Source of the DNA: Microbacteriaceae bacterium
GTDB taxonomy: Bacteria > Actinomycetota > Actinomycetes > Actinomycetales > Microbacteriaceae
DNA length: 64,000 nucleotides
NCBI GenBank assembly: GCA_947373155.1
Contig: CANBWO010000007.1
Location: 1-64,000, forward strand
Reading direction: 5' to 3'
The notes under the pieces were generated by a model. That model saw only the letters and a program-made list of their open reading frames with translations, did no database searches and was not told the DNA's origin. Each line of letters starts with the position of its first letter. Position 1 is the stretch's first letter. The position numbers were made by a program, and so were the translations under genes. Shown here in pieces: positions 35,917 to 44,913 of this stretch.

Positions 35917-37482
35917 TCACAGGTAGTTAGCCACTGTAGTTTTTTTTACTTCGTAGTCCAAGCATGCCTGAATATGTGTCAAAATCTTAGTTCTTGCCTG
36001 GATTTGGTCGTCAGCCTTGGAAATTTTGACCTTAAATGCCTCTGTGTAACTCCCGCTGGTCCAAGCCAATCTAGAAACCCATCTTGCTTCCCAGGTCCCG
36101 ACCCAAGTGTTCGATCTACCAGATTTCTGTAAGTGAAGAAAGCGGTATTCCCCGTCTATTCGAACCTGCATTTGAATTGCGTCAAGGTAAACGTTGACAA
36201 CCAGCAACTTCCATTGCGATTTCGCTGCAATACTAAGCAGGCCCTTCCTCAGCGTCTGAAAAGTCTGCAGTTCTGCGAACTCAAATCCATCGATACTGCC
36301 TATTGCCAAAGAGCTGTTCAAAATGCCTTGCATTTTGTCTATCCTGGGTTGAGCCCATCCTCTATCTACCTCAAGTGCCCAGAGCAGTTTGCCTGTTAAT
36401 CGGTTGATTAGGAATCCAGGTGACTGAGCTGAGGTATGCGCTGCATGCTTTTCTAGTCCGTACTTGTTCAGAGCCCATATCATTTGGTCGATGTTTGTAC
36501 GCACTTGTTTGGTAAGGCGTATGCGCCCCTCACCGACGACTACACCCAAAACAAGCTTGCGTGCGCCAGGAGGGATGATTTTTGTTTTCCGTGAGTTATG
36601 TTGGAATCCAAATTTTTCCAACAGGCGAATTGAGGAGTGCAGGAGACGCTCTGCCTTGCCACGGTCGAATTCGTCTCTGGAGCTTAGGACTATGTCGTCT
36701 GCATAGCGAGTGTAAGTGAGATTATTGCGCTTTGCGAACTCGCTAAATCTCACATCCAGCGGGTAGCAGACCAAGTTGGATATAGCTCCACTAGTAGGCA
36801 TCCCCTGCGGCAAGAACCCCAATTTGTTGGGGTTTCTTCGAAATCTAGAACCTTTTTTTGCTGGCGCAGACCCTTTGTATTTTTCTGGTAGCCAATCCAC
36901 AGGCTCCGAGACCAACCTTGTGAGCAACCTCGCTAGGTAAAAGGCTCTATAACGATTCGCACCAGCGTTTTGAAAAGCCCAGAACACCATTCTTTCGTCT
37001 ATGCCGTGAAAGAAATCTTTGATATCCATTTTGATGATCCAGACAGCGTTCTGGTGCTGCTTTGAGCATTGGACGGCGGATTTTCCTAAGAGATATGCAT
37101 ATGCGTTTTCATGGTAGAGCTGTGGTTCATTTAGGTGTTCACGAAGGAACCATGAGGCATACCCACTTAGTTCCCTTGCGGGGTTCGACAAATAGCGAGT
37201 TTCCCCGTTTGCTTTGGGTACTTGAATCGTCTTGTAAGGGTCGATTTCTCGAGTGAGAGTCGCATGGTAGAACTTCATTTTTGCTGAGATGCCCGACGAG
37301 TACGCATCTTTAAACTGCTTTAATCGAACATCGAAGGTGTTTATCTCTGAAAACTTAGGTGTTTCAACTCTGAAAAATGGGTTTGGAACCTTGGGCTTTG
37401 ATAAAGCTTCGACTGGCACAGCGTTTGACGAGCCAGACGGAACCTGGCTGAGAATGTGGCTTTTTCTAAAAAACTTGAACAT
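35917..37482 (-). CDS. Retron-type reverse transcriptase with C-terminal extension
   Basis: 521 residues. RT motifs in order: VPKANGETRYLS (89-100), MDIKDFF (152-158, first catalytic Asp), LPQGMPTSGAISNLVC (224-239), YTRYADDIVLSS (257-268, catalytic YADD), RKTKI (298-302), then a VLG (311-313) where retron enzymes have VTG. The GMPTSG and TRYADD forms are retron-like; group II intron enzymes have a different QGG motif and a maturase domain, and DGR enzymes have an SQ motif. About 130 residues (390-521) follow the thumb region and are unrecognised. The ATG has AGGGG upstream. Immediately upstream on the same strand lies an RNA candidate at 37500-37625. The stop codon lies 8 bp from the truncated tRNA-Thr copy. 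Retrons make msDNA and many defend against phage; that role is inferred. Confidence 0.85.
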   Translation of the reverse strand: MFKFFRKSHILSQVPSGSSNAVPVEALSKPKVPNPFFRVETPKFSEINTFDVRLKQFKDAYSSGISAKMKFYHATLTREIDPYKTIQVPKANGETRYLSNPARELSGYASWFLREHLNEPQLYHENAYAYLLGKSAVQCSKQHQNAVWIIKMDIKDFFHGIDERMVFWAFQNAGANRYRAFYLARLLTRLVSEPVDWLPEKYKGSAPAKKGSRFRRNPNKLGFLPQGMPTSGAISNLVCYPLDVRFSEFAKRNNLTYTRYADDIVLSSRDEFDRGKAERLLHSSIRLLEKFGFQHNSRKTKIIPPGARKLVLGVVVGEGRIRLTKQVRTNIDQMIWALNKYGLEKHAAHTSAQSPGFLINRLTGKLLWALEVDRGWAQPRIDKMQGILNSSLAIGSIDGFEFAELQTFQTLRKGLLSIAAKSQWKLLVVNVYLDAIQMQVRIDGEYRFLHLQKSGRSNTWVGTWEARWVSRLAWTSGSYTEAFKVKISKADDQIQARTKILTHIQACLDYEVKKTTVANYL

Positions 37483-37499
37483 TCAACCCCTAAAAGAAG

Positions 37500-37625
37500 G
37501 TTAGAGGGGTGCATGCTTTGAAATCCGTCCCCAAAGCGAGTAATCGCTACGAAGTGGAAACACCAACCTCAGGCATAAGCCAAGGGTGCGGATTAAATCC
37601 GCACTTTGCCAAGCACCCCTCCAAC
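37500..37625 (-). ncRNA. Candidate retron msr/msd RNA
   Basis: On the RT strand a 13-bp pair joins GTTGGAGGGGTGC (37625-37613) with GCACCCCTCTAAC (37512-37500), with one G-U pair; on the other strand that pair would be A-C, which favours minus-strand RNA. Inside are: hairpin 1, GTGCGGAT/ATCCGCAC type (37586-37604); hairpin 2 directly abutting it (37567-37585, UUAU loop, one bulge); and a longer imperfect hairpin capped by AGCGA-TTAC-TCGCT (37535-37548). This order (a1, msr hairpins, msd hairpin, a2) ending 17 nt before the RT start is the retron layout. The branching G and msDNA end are not assigned. Confidence 0.6.
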
Positions 37626-37711
37626 TATTCTCAAAGTACCAGAACGTGGTCGTGCACTCAACGTAGGTTGGGGTTCCTACTTGCTTTCAATCTAGGCTCC
37701 CACCTGGCAAT

Positions 37712-37768
37712 ATGAGGCGGTTGAGGGTTCAAGTTTGGCCGGATACCCCTAGTGGCACTTGTAATGCC
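37712..37768 (+). other. tRNA-Thr-like fragments (T-arm side and anticodon arm)
   Basis: 37712-37734 matches tRNA-Thr 39475-39497 (3' anticodon stem through T-loop) at 20 of 23 positions. 37754-37768, GGCACTTGTAATGCC, contains 13 nt identical to the tRNA-Thr anticodon arm and forms its own stem. Both are in the same orientation as the tRNA. Together with the 5' half at 35886-35909 they could be remnants of a disrupted second tRNA-Thr. Confidence 0.45.
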
Positions 37769-38366
37769 TTGACCTGGCAAGTCTTAATCTCGCGACAAAG
37801 CACTGCCACTTGCCATGTGTGCATTGAGGCATGCTTGCTGCTTTCCAGCGATTCCGAAGATGTCACTTAGTGCATACCTGATGATCGATTTTCTTTAAAG
37901 TCGTATCTTAGGAAAAACTGCACTCGACTTAAAACGATCGCCAAAGTTTTTGATCGTTTGTTTTGCTTTGTGTTGGCAGTGACTAAGAACGGGCGCCCTA
38001 CGGCATTCGGAATTGCTGGGAAGGCTTACGCCTTCAAATAATTATGCTTTCTCCGAATTCTCCATTCCGAGAGCTAGCACTGGAAAAAGATGTATTTTCA
38101 GTCGAGAAAGAATAGTCTCAACCCAAACATTTTTTATGTGGCAGGCGTCCGCTAGCGACTAATAAACTATATGATTTGAGAAAAACGGACGAAATAGCCA
38201 AATCGCAGGAAGACATTGCTTTTAAACCACCAACACTTGGGGGCACAAATCGGGGGCTCTATGGAAAGGTAATTGGTTTGACTGTCGCAATAATTTTTGA
38301 CCTAGAAATGGAGGTCCGGTTGGGCAAGTGTTCTCAACGTGAAGACATTTCCCACCTTGAGAGCCT

Positions 38367-39251
38367 TCAACCACAGTCCACCCACATGCGCACAACTGTT
38401 AAGGGAGTGTTAACAACACTCGAGCCCGCGACTGGGGTTTGCCTCAAAACGAGGTTTTTCTTCGACATCAAACATGAATTAAGCGGCGCAAAGCCAGTTG
38501 ACGTTGGCATGGCAACGCTGAACTTGTAACCGTGTGCCGCTAACTTCCAAGAAACTTGCCCGTCAACCCAGCCTATGATTTTTGGCATTTTTACTGATTT
38601 TGTTTTTTGAGAATCACCCCCAGCCCCAGTGCTGTCAGAAGGATTAGTGCTGCTTGAATTTGGGTTAGAGAATACCCCCTCGCACACTCCCATAAAGAAA
38701 TACGCTTTTTCACCAATGATTGTGACGTGGCTTAAAGTTGTTTCCCCTCTTGACTCTACGGGCAGGACAAAAATCTGCCCTCGTGGCCGAAGCCCTGGCA
38801 TATCGTTGTGTGACCCTTTGGGTAGCTTCCAGTTGGAGTCAGGCATAATTTGGTTCAGCAATGGGTTTTCCGAGTAGTAATAAATGCCGATTTTATGTGC
38901 TTGAGCCAGACACGTTTTAGCTTCAGAACGCTTGTACAAACTTGGGTAGTTGTGGTCCAAAATGTAAGTATCTAGAGCACCAACACCTTTATTCGCTGCT
39001 TGTTGCTCCCCGTAAAACAAGCCCATGACTAGGGCTTTGACTTTGGATGACACACTTTTTGTTTGATCTTTTAATCCGATCGCGATTTTTGTCTCACCAA
39101 CATTCCAGCTTGGAGGCACATTTAAAAGAGCCTCAGCCGCATAATAAATGCGGGGCGGAGCTGGGGCCGCCACCCGATTTGATGCTGCAAAAACTGGCGT
39201 AGGAGTGGACAAACAAACCAAAATCATCCCAGCAAAAATCTTATTTCTCAT
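38367..39251 (-). CDS. Secreted protein with PASTA-like C-terminus, unknown
   Basis: 294 residues from the ATG at 39251, which has GGGGG six nt upstream; the ATG at 39257 abuts that site. A Sec signal (hydrophobic 4-19, cleavage near VFA-A) leads to an unrecognised middle domain with several Cys and Tyr residues, a Ser/Asn/Gly-rich linker (about 205-225) and a final 70 residues with a PASTA-like pattern (MPKIIGW ... LAAHGYKF ... RQTPVAGS ... VRMWV). PASTA domains bind peptidoglycan fragments. It is codirectional with the RT but 740 bp from its RNA, so membership in the retron is doubtful. Confidence 0.65.
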   Translation of the reverse strand: MRNKIFAGMILVCLSTPTPVFAASNRVAAPAPPRIYYAAEALLNVPPSWNVGETKIAIGLKDQTKSVSSKVKALVMGLFYGEQQAANKGVGALDTYILDHNYPSLYKRSEAKTCLAQAHKIGIYYYSENPLLNQIMPDSNWKLPKGSHNDMPGLRPRGQIFVLPVESRGETTLSHVTIIGEKAYFFMGVCEGVFSNPNSSSTNPSDSTGAGGDSQKTKSVKMPKIIGWVDGQVSWKLAAHGYKFSVAMPTSTGFAPLNSCLMSKKNLVLRQTPVAGSSVVNTPLTVVRMWVDCG

Positions 39252-39407
39252 TAACATCCCCCTTTAGCAATCGCGAACTTACTTCAGATTATTAGATGGT
39301 GAGAACGCCTGTGAACTTTTTCTAGGACGCTTTAGAAACTGTGTAGGGTTTCCTGAGGCGTGGTCGCCTTCCCCGACGAGGTTTTCCAGTTGTGAATTCA
39401 AAACGGC

Positions 39408-39461
39408 TAAACTTATTCGGTGCCCAACTGGGTGCAAGCCGCTTTGGCGCAATTGGTAGCG
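39408..39461 (+). repeat. Right copy of the 54-bp repeat, leading into intact tRNA-Thr
   Basis: Partner of 35856-35909. It contains the upstream region and the first 24 nt of the functional tRNA-Thr. The shared upstream block starting TAAACTTAT may be the tRNA promoter -10 area. Confidence 0.85.
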
Positions 39462-39510
39462 CACCGCACTTGTAATGCGGGGGTTGAGGGTTCGAGTCCC
39501 TTAGGCGGCT
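39438..39510 (+). tRNA. tRNA-Thr (anticodon TGT)
   Basis: 73-nt cloverleaf: acceptor GCCGCTT/AGGCGGC, D-arm with AATTGGTAGC, anticodon stem CCGCA/TGCGG with loop CTTGTAA, T-arm AGGG-TTCGAGT-CCCT, discriminator T. CCA is not encoded, unlike tRNA-Lys in this window. Its 5' half and upstream region are duplicated at 35856-35909. Confidence 0.95.
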
Positions 39511-39556
39511 CTCGCACAAGCTCGGACCGCTGTCGCGGTCGCGGTCTTCTTGCTTA

Positions 39557-39751
39557 CTAAACGTGCAGCGCGTGCAATCCCGCGAACACTGCAAACGCAG
39601 GCCAAACAATGGCCTTGAGGATCCCCAAAACTCCGCCCCAGAAATCGTGGCTCTGGCCAACGAAATAAACCGCTGCCCCAATAAAGGTCAAAAAGTAGAC
39701 ACCGCTGGTGTTTTTGTCGTTTCCGAATTTGAACTTGTACTTCTTTGCCAT
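39557..39751 (-). CDS. Small two-helix membrane protein, unknown
   Basis: 64 residues from the ATG at 39751, with GGAG a normal distance upstream. A basic start MAKKYKFKF is followed by two hydrophobic segments (about 17-32 and 38-62). It lies 10 nt after msrB and is probably co-transcribed. Family not identified. Confidence 0.7.
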   Translation of the reverse strand: MAKKYKFKFGNDKNTSGVYFLTFIGAAVYFVGQSHDFWGGVLGILKAIVWPAFAVFAGLHALHV

Positions 39752-39761
39752 TTGTTTCTCC

Positions 39762-40160
39762 TTACTCTGTTTCAAAAGTAATGCTGACAGAGTTAATGCA
39801 GAAACGGTCACCGGTAGGGGTCTGTGGCGCGTCTTCGAAAACGTGACCAAGGTGGCTTCCGCAGTTGGAACACAGAACTTCTTGGCGAACCATGCCGTGG
39901 CTGCGGTCTTCACGGATTACCACCGCGTGATCTGCCTGAGGCTCATAAAAACTTGGCCAACCGCAGTGGGAATCAAACTTGGTTTCACTTTTAAAGAGGA
40001 AAGCGTTACAGGCGCGGCATTTAAAGCTGCCGGTGCGGTGTTCCTCTAGCAGTTCGCCCGTGTAGGCACGTTCGGTGCCCGCTTGGCGCAAAACGAAGTA
40101 CTCAAACTCGGTCAACTCTGAACGCCACTGTTCATCTGTCTTGTTCACTGGGAAATCCAT
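39762..40160 (-). CDS. msrB: Peptide-methionine (R)-S-oxide reductase
   Basis: 132 residues from the ATG at 40160 (AAAGGA upstream); an in-frame TTG at 40178 overlaps that site. It reduces methionine-R-sulfoxide in oxidised proteins. Seen: zinc-binding CRAC and CSNC pairs, GWPSFYEP, HLGHVFEDAP and the catalytic RFCINS near the C-terminus. Confidence 0.96.
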   Translation of the reverse strand: MDFPVNKTDEQWRSELTEFEYFVLRQAGTERAYTGELLEEHRTGSFKCRACNAFLFKSETKFDSHCGWPSFYEPQADHAVVIREDRSHGMVRQEVLCSNCGSHLGHVFEDAPQTPTGDRFCINSVSITFETE

Positions 40161-40240
40161 CGATGTTCCTTTGCTCAAAGCCGGCTTCCACTCGGGGGAG
40201 CGGGCGTAATATTGGACTACTTTCTATCCAAGCAGGATTC

Positions 40241-40780
40241 ATGTCAAAAGACTTCCCAAAAGACGAGTTGGACTCGGTCACAGCCCCTGGCGGCCGTCAC
40301 CGCGCCAAGCGCACCTTGGCTAGTAGGTTTGGCTCCTTTGTTCGCTATGCGGCGGTAGTGGTGGTTTTGGCCGGAATCGGCATCGGTGTATTGAATGTGA
40401 CCAGCAACAACAGCCAATTCGCGGGCAATGTCGTGGGCACCGGCGGAAACCAAACGCAGGGCTTCCAAGAAAACGGGCTCGGCGTGACAGTCATTGACTC
40501 CACCGACAAAGAGGATTTGGCGGGCAAAGCGGCCCAGCTGCTGTTCGACGCAGGTTGGAATGTGCTTTCCGCTGTGAACGTGCCGGCCACCATCGGTGCC
40601 ATTGGATCTACCGGAGCAACCCAGGTAAGCACCGATGCGCGCACAGTTGTCTACGCGGTTTCACCTGCGGCGGAGTCGGCGGCTGGCAAGGTGGCTAAGG
40701 CTCTTGGCAACTATCAAGTCGTGGTTTCGAGTGCCTACCAAGGGCCGATCACCGTTGTTCTAAACGCTGACTACAAGTAA
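40241..40780 (+). CDS. Membrane-anchored LytR C-terminal-domain protein
   Basis: 179 residues from the ATG at 40241. A charged cytoplasmic start, one membrane helix (about 36-54), then an external LytR_C domain with GLGVTVIDSTD, LLFDAGW and a final VVLNADYK strand. Such domains occur in cell-wall proteins; no catalytic LCP domain is present, so it is a stand-alone accessory. Divergent from msrB. Confidence 0.8.
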   Translation: MSKDFPKDELDSVTAPGGRHRAKRTLASRFGSFVRYAAVVVVLAGIGIGVLNVTSNNSQFAGNVVGTGGNQTQGFQENGLGVTVIDSTDKEDLAGKAAQLLFDAGWNVLSAVNVPATIGAIGSTGATQVSTDARTVVYAVSPAAESAAGKVAKALGNYQVVVSSAYQGPITVVLNADYK

Positions 40781-40783
40781 ATA

Positions 40784-40806
40784 AGGGTGGTTTCACCCTG
40801 TTTTGT
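40784..40806 (+). terminator. Terminator after the LytR_C gene
   Basis: AGGGTG-GTTT-CACCCT followed by GTTTTGT, 4 nt after the stop codon. The following 190 bp up to cspA is probably its promoter and long leader; no exact promoter is assigned. Confidence 0.75.
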
Positions 40807-40997
40807 ATAACTTTCCAATAACCATGCGGGATATCGGCTTGTAAACGCTTTACTTAAGTGCCTCAAACGCCGATAGACTCCAAGTAGTCGTTTTCGAGCG
40901 GCATTCTTTGAGTGCAAGCGAGTCATAGTTACCTTCGGTGTCTATGCGACCCGGCTGGGAGTCTTCCAGCTGTACAACATAGTTACAGGAGCATTAC

Positions 40998-41198
40998 ATG
41001 GCACAGGGAACCGTAAAGTGGTTCAACTCTGAAAAGGGTTTTGGATTCATCACTCAGGACGGCGGAGCAGACGTATTCGTACACTTCACCGCAATCGAGA
41101 GCGATGGCTACCGCGAGCTTAAGGAAAACCAGCGAGTTGAGTTCGACGTGAAGAGCGGCGACAAGGGCCCACAGGCCGACAAAGTTCGCATGATCTAA
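40998..41198 (+). CDS. cspA: Cold-shock protein CspA family
   Basis: 66 residues, the standard CSD length, with RNP1 KGFGFITQ and RNP2 VFVHFTAI. It binds single-stranded RNA and DNA as a chaperone. ACAGGAG precedes the ATG. The long leader upstream may carry temperature control, as for other csp genes. Confidence 0.96.
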   Translation: MAQGTVKWFNSEKGFGFITQDGGADVFVHFTAIESDGYRELKENQRVEFDVKSGDKGPQADKVRMI

Positions 41199-41212
41199 GC
41201 TTTTAGCAACCA

Positions 41213-41246
41213 AGAAGTCCTCTCCTTCGGGAGGGGATTTTTTCTT
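41213..41246 (+). terminator. Terminator after cspA
   Basis: TCCTCTCC-TTCG-GGAGGGGA with a long T run (TTTTTTCTTT). Confidence 0.88.
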
Positions 41247-41281
41247 TAACCGGTATTTTCCCTCAGGGCGTAGCGTTTGCG

Positions 41282-41308
41282 TTTGCACTCGTTGGTAGAG
41301 AGTGCCAA
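41282..41308. promoter_or_regulatory. CIRCE-like HrcA operator, upstream copy
   Basis: TTTGCACTC - 9 nt - GAGTGCCAA. It matches the CIRCE consensus half-sites with the canonical 9-nt spacer, except for small changes at the outer ends. It sits 33 bp upstream of the second element. Confidence 0.8.
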
Positions 41309-41314
41309 AATGGA

Positions 41315-41341
41315 TTAGCACTCTCTTACTGTGAGTGCCAG
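41315..41341. promoter_or_regulatory. CIRCE HrcA operator, downstream copy
   Basis: TTAGCACTC - 9 nt - GAGTGCCAG, nearly perfect CIRCE, 34 bp before the groEL start. Heat-shock control of groEL by HrcA is expected; hrcA is not in the window. Confidence 0.9.
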
Positions 41342-41375
41342 TAAATCAACTTATTCCAAACGGGAGAAACCCTAA

Positions 41376-42995
<1,620 letters not shown>

Positions 42996-43005
42996 AGTTC
43001 TCCAA

Positions 43006-43047
43006 AAAACAAAAGGACCAGTCGAGAGGCTGGTCCTTTTGTTTTGC
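43006..43047. terminator. Bidirectional terminator after groEL
   Basis: AAAAGGACCAG paired with CTGGTCCTTTT around a short loop, flanked by A and T runs, between convergent groEL and the WXG100 gene. Confidence 0.92.
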
Positions 43048-43052
43048 CTAGA

Positions 43053-43343
43053 TCAAGCCAAGAACAAACGTTGGTTGGCAAGTTCGATCTCCGTGTATTG
43101 CTTAGCGGCTAAAGCCAAGGCTTGCCCCAGCTCGCCCAGTTGCTGTTCCACCAAACCGGCGGTGCTGCGCCACTTGGCGGCTAGCTCCTGAAAACTATTC
43201 GCAGCCTGCCCCTGCCACGAACCCTGAAGTGAAACCAGCTGGGCATGAAGGGTTTCTACGTCTGTTTGTAGCTTTTGAATTGTGCTTTGAATCACACCAT
43301 TGGCCGCCAAAACCTCTTGGCTATCAACCAAAAATCGAGTCAT
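43053..43343 (-). CDS. WXG100 (ESAT-6-like) protein
   Basis: 96 residues from the ATG at 43343 (AAAGGA six nt upstream). Two helices separated by the hallmark turn W-Q-G (in GSWQGQAANSF), the build of ESX/type VII secretion substrates. The usual C-terminal YxxxD/E signal is represented by YTEIE. No EccC or other ESX genes are nearby, so partners must lie elsewhere or be lost. Confidence 0.88.
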   Translation of the reverse strand: MTRFLVDSQEVLAANGVIQSTIQKLQTDVETLHAQLVSLQGSWQGQAANSFQELAAKWRSTAGLVEQQLGELGQALALAAKQYTEIELANQRLFLA

Positions 43344-43387
43344 GATTTTCCTTTCGTTTCGCCCATCATGCTCGCCCGCAGGTAAGT

Positions 43388-43428
43388 AAAAAGACAAAAC
43401 CCAAGTTCTGTTGAGAACTTGGGTTTGT
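43388..43428 (-). terminator. Terminator of the two-component operon
   Basis: On the minus strand AAACCCAAGTTCT pairs with AGAACTTGGGTTT around CAAC, followed by TGTCTTTTT. Confidence 0.9.
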
Positions 43429-43456
43429 CAGAAACTGTGTAGTGTACGACGCGAAA

Positions 43457-44911
43457 CTAGTTGAAACTCACCCTAAAGGTTGCTCCACCACCCGGAGTCT
43501 CGAGCGCGCTAATGCTGGCTCCATGTTGAGCCACAATGGTCGAAACAATCGCCAACCCAAGTCCCGAACCGCCAGTTTCGCGGTTGCGCGAATTGTCTGC
43601 TCGGTAGAACCTTTCAAATACCTTGCCGCGAAGCTGTTCCGGGATTCCCTCACCATGATCACGAACCTCAAGCACGGTGGCCTTGCCGCTTGTCCCGATT
43701 GCAATCTCTACTGAATCTTGGGGTTTAGAGAAACGGCAGGCATTGGCCAACAAGTTTGTTAGTACCTGACGCAACTGACCGGAATCGCCGTTGATTACAA
43801 CCTCGGAGCTATCCTGCAGCGGATTTCCCGCTAGGTCGGTCACCACAATAGTGCGGTTGTTATCGGCCACCGAGGCATCCTTGGCAGCGCGCTGAGCGAG
43901 CGAAACCAGATCCACGGGTTCTTTGACTGACTTGGCGCTTTCATCCAGGCGAGCCAACGCCAAAAGCGACTCCACAAGATCTCCCATGCGAATAGCCTCG
44001 GCTTCGATTCGCTCCATCGCGTCGGCTACATCAGCCTTTTCGGGCAGCGCACCAATTCGGTAAAGCTCTGCGTAGCCGCGCACCGAAACCAATGGAGTTC
44101 TAAGTTCGTGAGAGGCATCGGCTACGAATCTGCGCATCTGATCCACGGTTTGGTTACGCGACTTCATGGCAGTCTCTATGGAGTTCAACATGGAGTTCAG
44201 CGAACGATTGATTCGAGAAATCTCGGTTTTGCCAGGTCGCTCTAGCAAGCGCTGTCCGATATCACCGTCGGCAACGGCTGCAGCGGTTCGCTCCACTTCG
44301 GCTAGCGGCCGAAGCGCCTGGGTGATAATCAACCAGGTGGCTAAGCCACTCAGAATCAGCAGTAGCAAGCCAAAGCTGGTTCCAATTCCTCGGTACTGGT
44401 CAAGCAGGGCATCGTTGCTGCTGGTTGGCAACGCCACAACTAAGCTACCCGGCATGCCCTTGAGCGGCACCGCAATAATGCGCCAGGTCTTCCATCCAAA
44501 CTTGGAGTGAATGCTCGATTCAAACGGCATTCCGTTATTGGCAAGAACGTAACTGGAACTAAAGCCCGAAAGATTTGGCACATCCTGGTTGGCTCGAGTA
44601 GAAGAAACCAGACCAATCAAAAGGTTGCCAGAGGTGTCTAGGTAAGCGATGTAGTAATCGCTCGGAAGACGGGGTAGTTCGAGTTGGCGAGTTGCCAAGC
44701 GCTCTTCAAGGTTGGCGGGATCCTCATGATCCAGAGTCGAAGCGGTGGTTACCAGCAGGGTATCGATGTTCTGTTGGAGATAGGTGCGAAGCAATGAGAT
44801 GGTTCCAAGGCTGGAAACCAGTAGAAGAACACCGATGACCGCCATGCTCAGAGTGGTGAGCTTAGCTCGGAGCGATATCTGCTCCCAAACTGAGGTAAAG
44901 CGACCTGGCAC
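43457..44911 (-). CDS. Membrane sensor histidine kinase (MprB/TrcS-like)
   Basis: 484 residues from a GTG. Two membrane helices (about 20-43 and 178-198) enclose a 130-residue external sensor; HAMP (about 199-252), HisKA with RRFVADASHELRTPL (His268), N-box NLLANACRFS and GGSGLGLAIVSTIV follow. The partner regulator lies 2 nt upstream in the same operon. Stimulus unknown. Confidence 0.92.
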   Translation of the reverse strand: MPGRFTSVWEQISLRAKLTTLSMAVIGVLLLVSSLGTISLLRTYLQQNIDTLLVTTASTLDHEDPANLEERLATRQLELPRLPSDYYIAYLDTSGNLLIGLVSSTRANQDVPNLSGFSSSYVLANNGMPFESSIHSKFGWKTWRIIAVPLKGMPGSLVVALPTSSNDALLDQYRGIGTSFGLLLLILSGLATWLIITQALRPLAEVERTAAAVADGDIGQRLLERPGKTEISRINRSLNSMLNSIETAMKSRNQTVDQMRRFVADASHELRTPLVSVRGYAELYRIGALPEKADVADAMERIEAEAIRMGDLVESLLALARLDESAKSVKEPVDLVSLAQRAAKDASVADNNRTIVVTDLAGNPLQDSSEVVINGDSGQLRQVLTNLLANACRFSKPQDSVEIAIGTSGKATVLEVRDHGEGIPEQLRGKVFERFYRADNSRNRETGGSGLGLAIVSTIVAQHGASISALETPGGGATFRVSFN

Positions 44912-44913
44912 GA

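Larger units (their letters stand above)
37483..38366. other. Long intergenic region of the island
   Basis: 884 bp without a convincing gene. 37500-37625 is the retron RNA candidate. 37712-37734 and 37754-37768 resemble tRNA-Thr pieces. Further inverted repeats: AAACGATC/GATCGTTT (37932-37959), AAGTCG/CGACTT around it, and GAAGGC-TTAC-GCCTTC (38020-38035). An open plus-strand frame at 38176-38529 has no supporting start signal and overlaps the next gene antisense. Confidence 0.6.
35856..39461. mobile_element. Candidate genomic island at tRNA-Thr carrying a retron
   Basis: The 3.6-kb segment between two copies of a 54-bp repeat (promoter plus tRNA-Thr 5' half) is visibly AT-richer and gene-poor compared with both sides. 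Contents: reverse transcriptase, candidate msr/msd RNA, tRNA-Thr-like fragments, a noncoding stretch with inverted repeats and a secreted PASTA-like protein. No integrase or transposase is present, so it may be a decayed element or one moved by functions from elsewhere. Boundaries are inferred from the repeats. Confidence 0.55.

Noticed and set aside
35917-37482. Group II intron or diversity-generating retroelement as the RT source
   Set aside because: No maturase or endonuclease domain and no domain V RNA were seen; the motif is GMPTSG, not the DGR SQ form; no template/variable repeat pair was noticed.
38176-38529. Open plus-strand frame of 117 codons in the island
   Set aside because: It overlaps the secreted-protein gene antisense, has no ribosome site and no recognisable domain.
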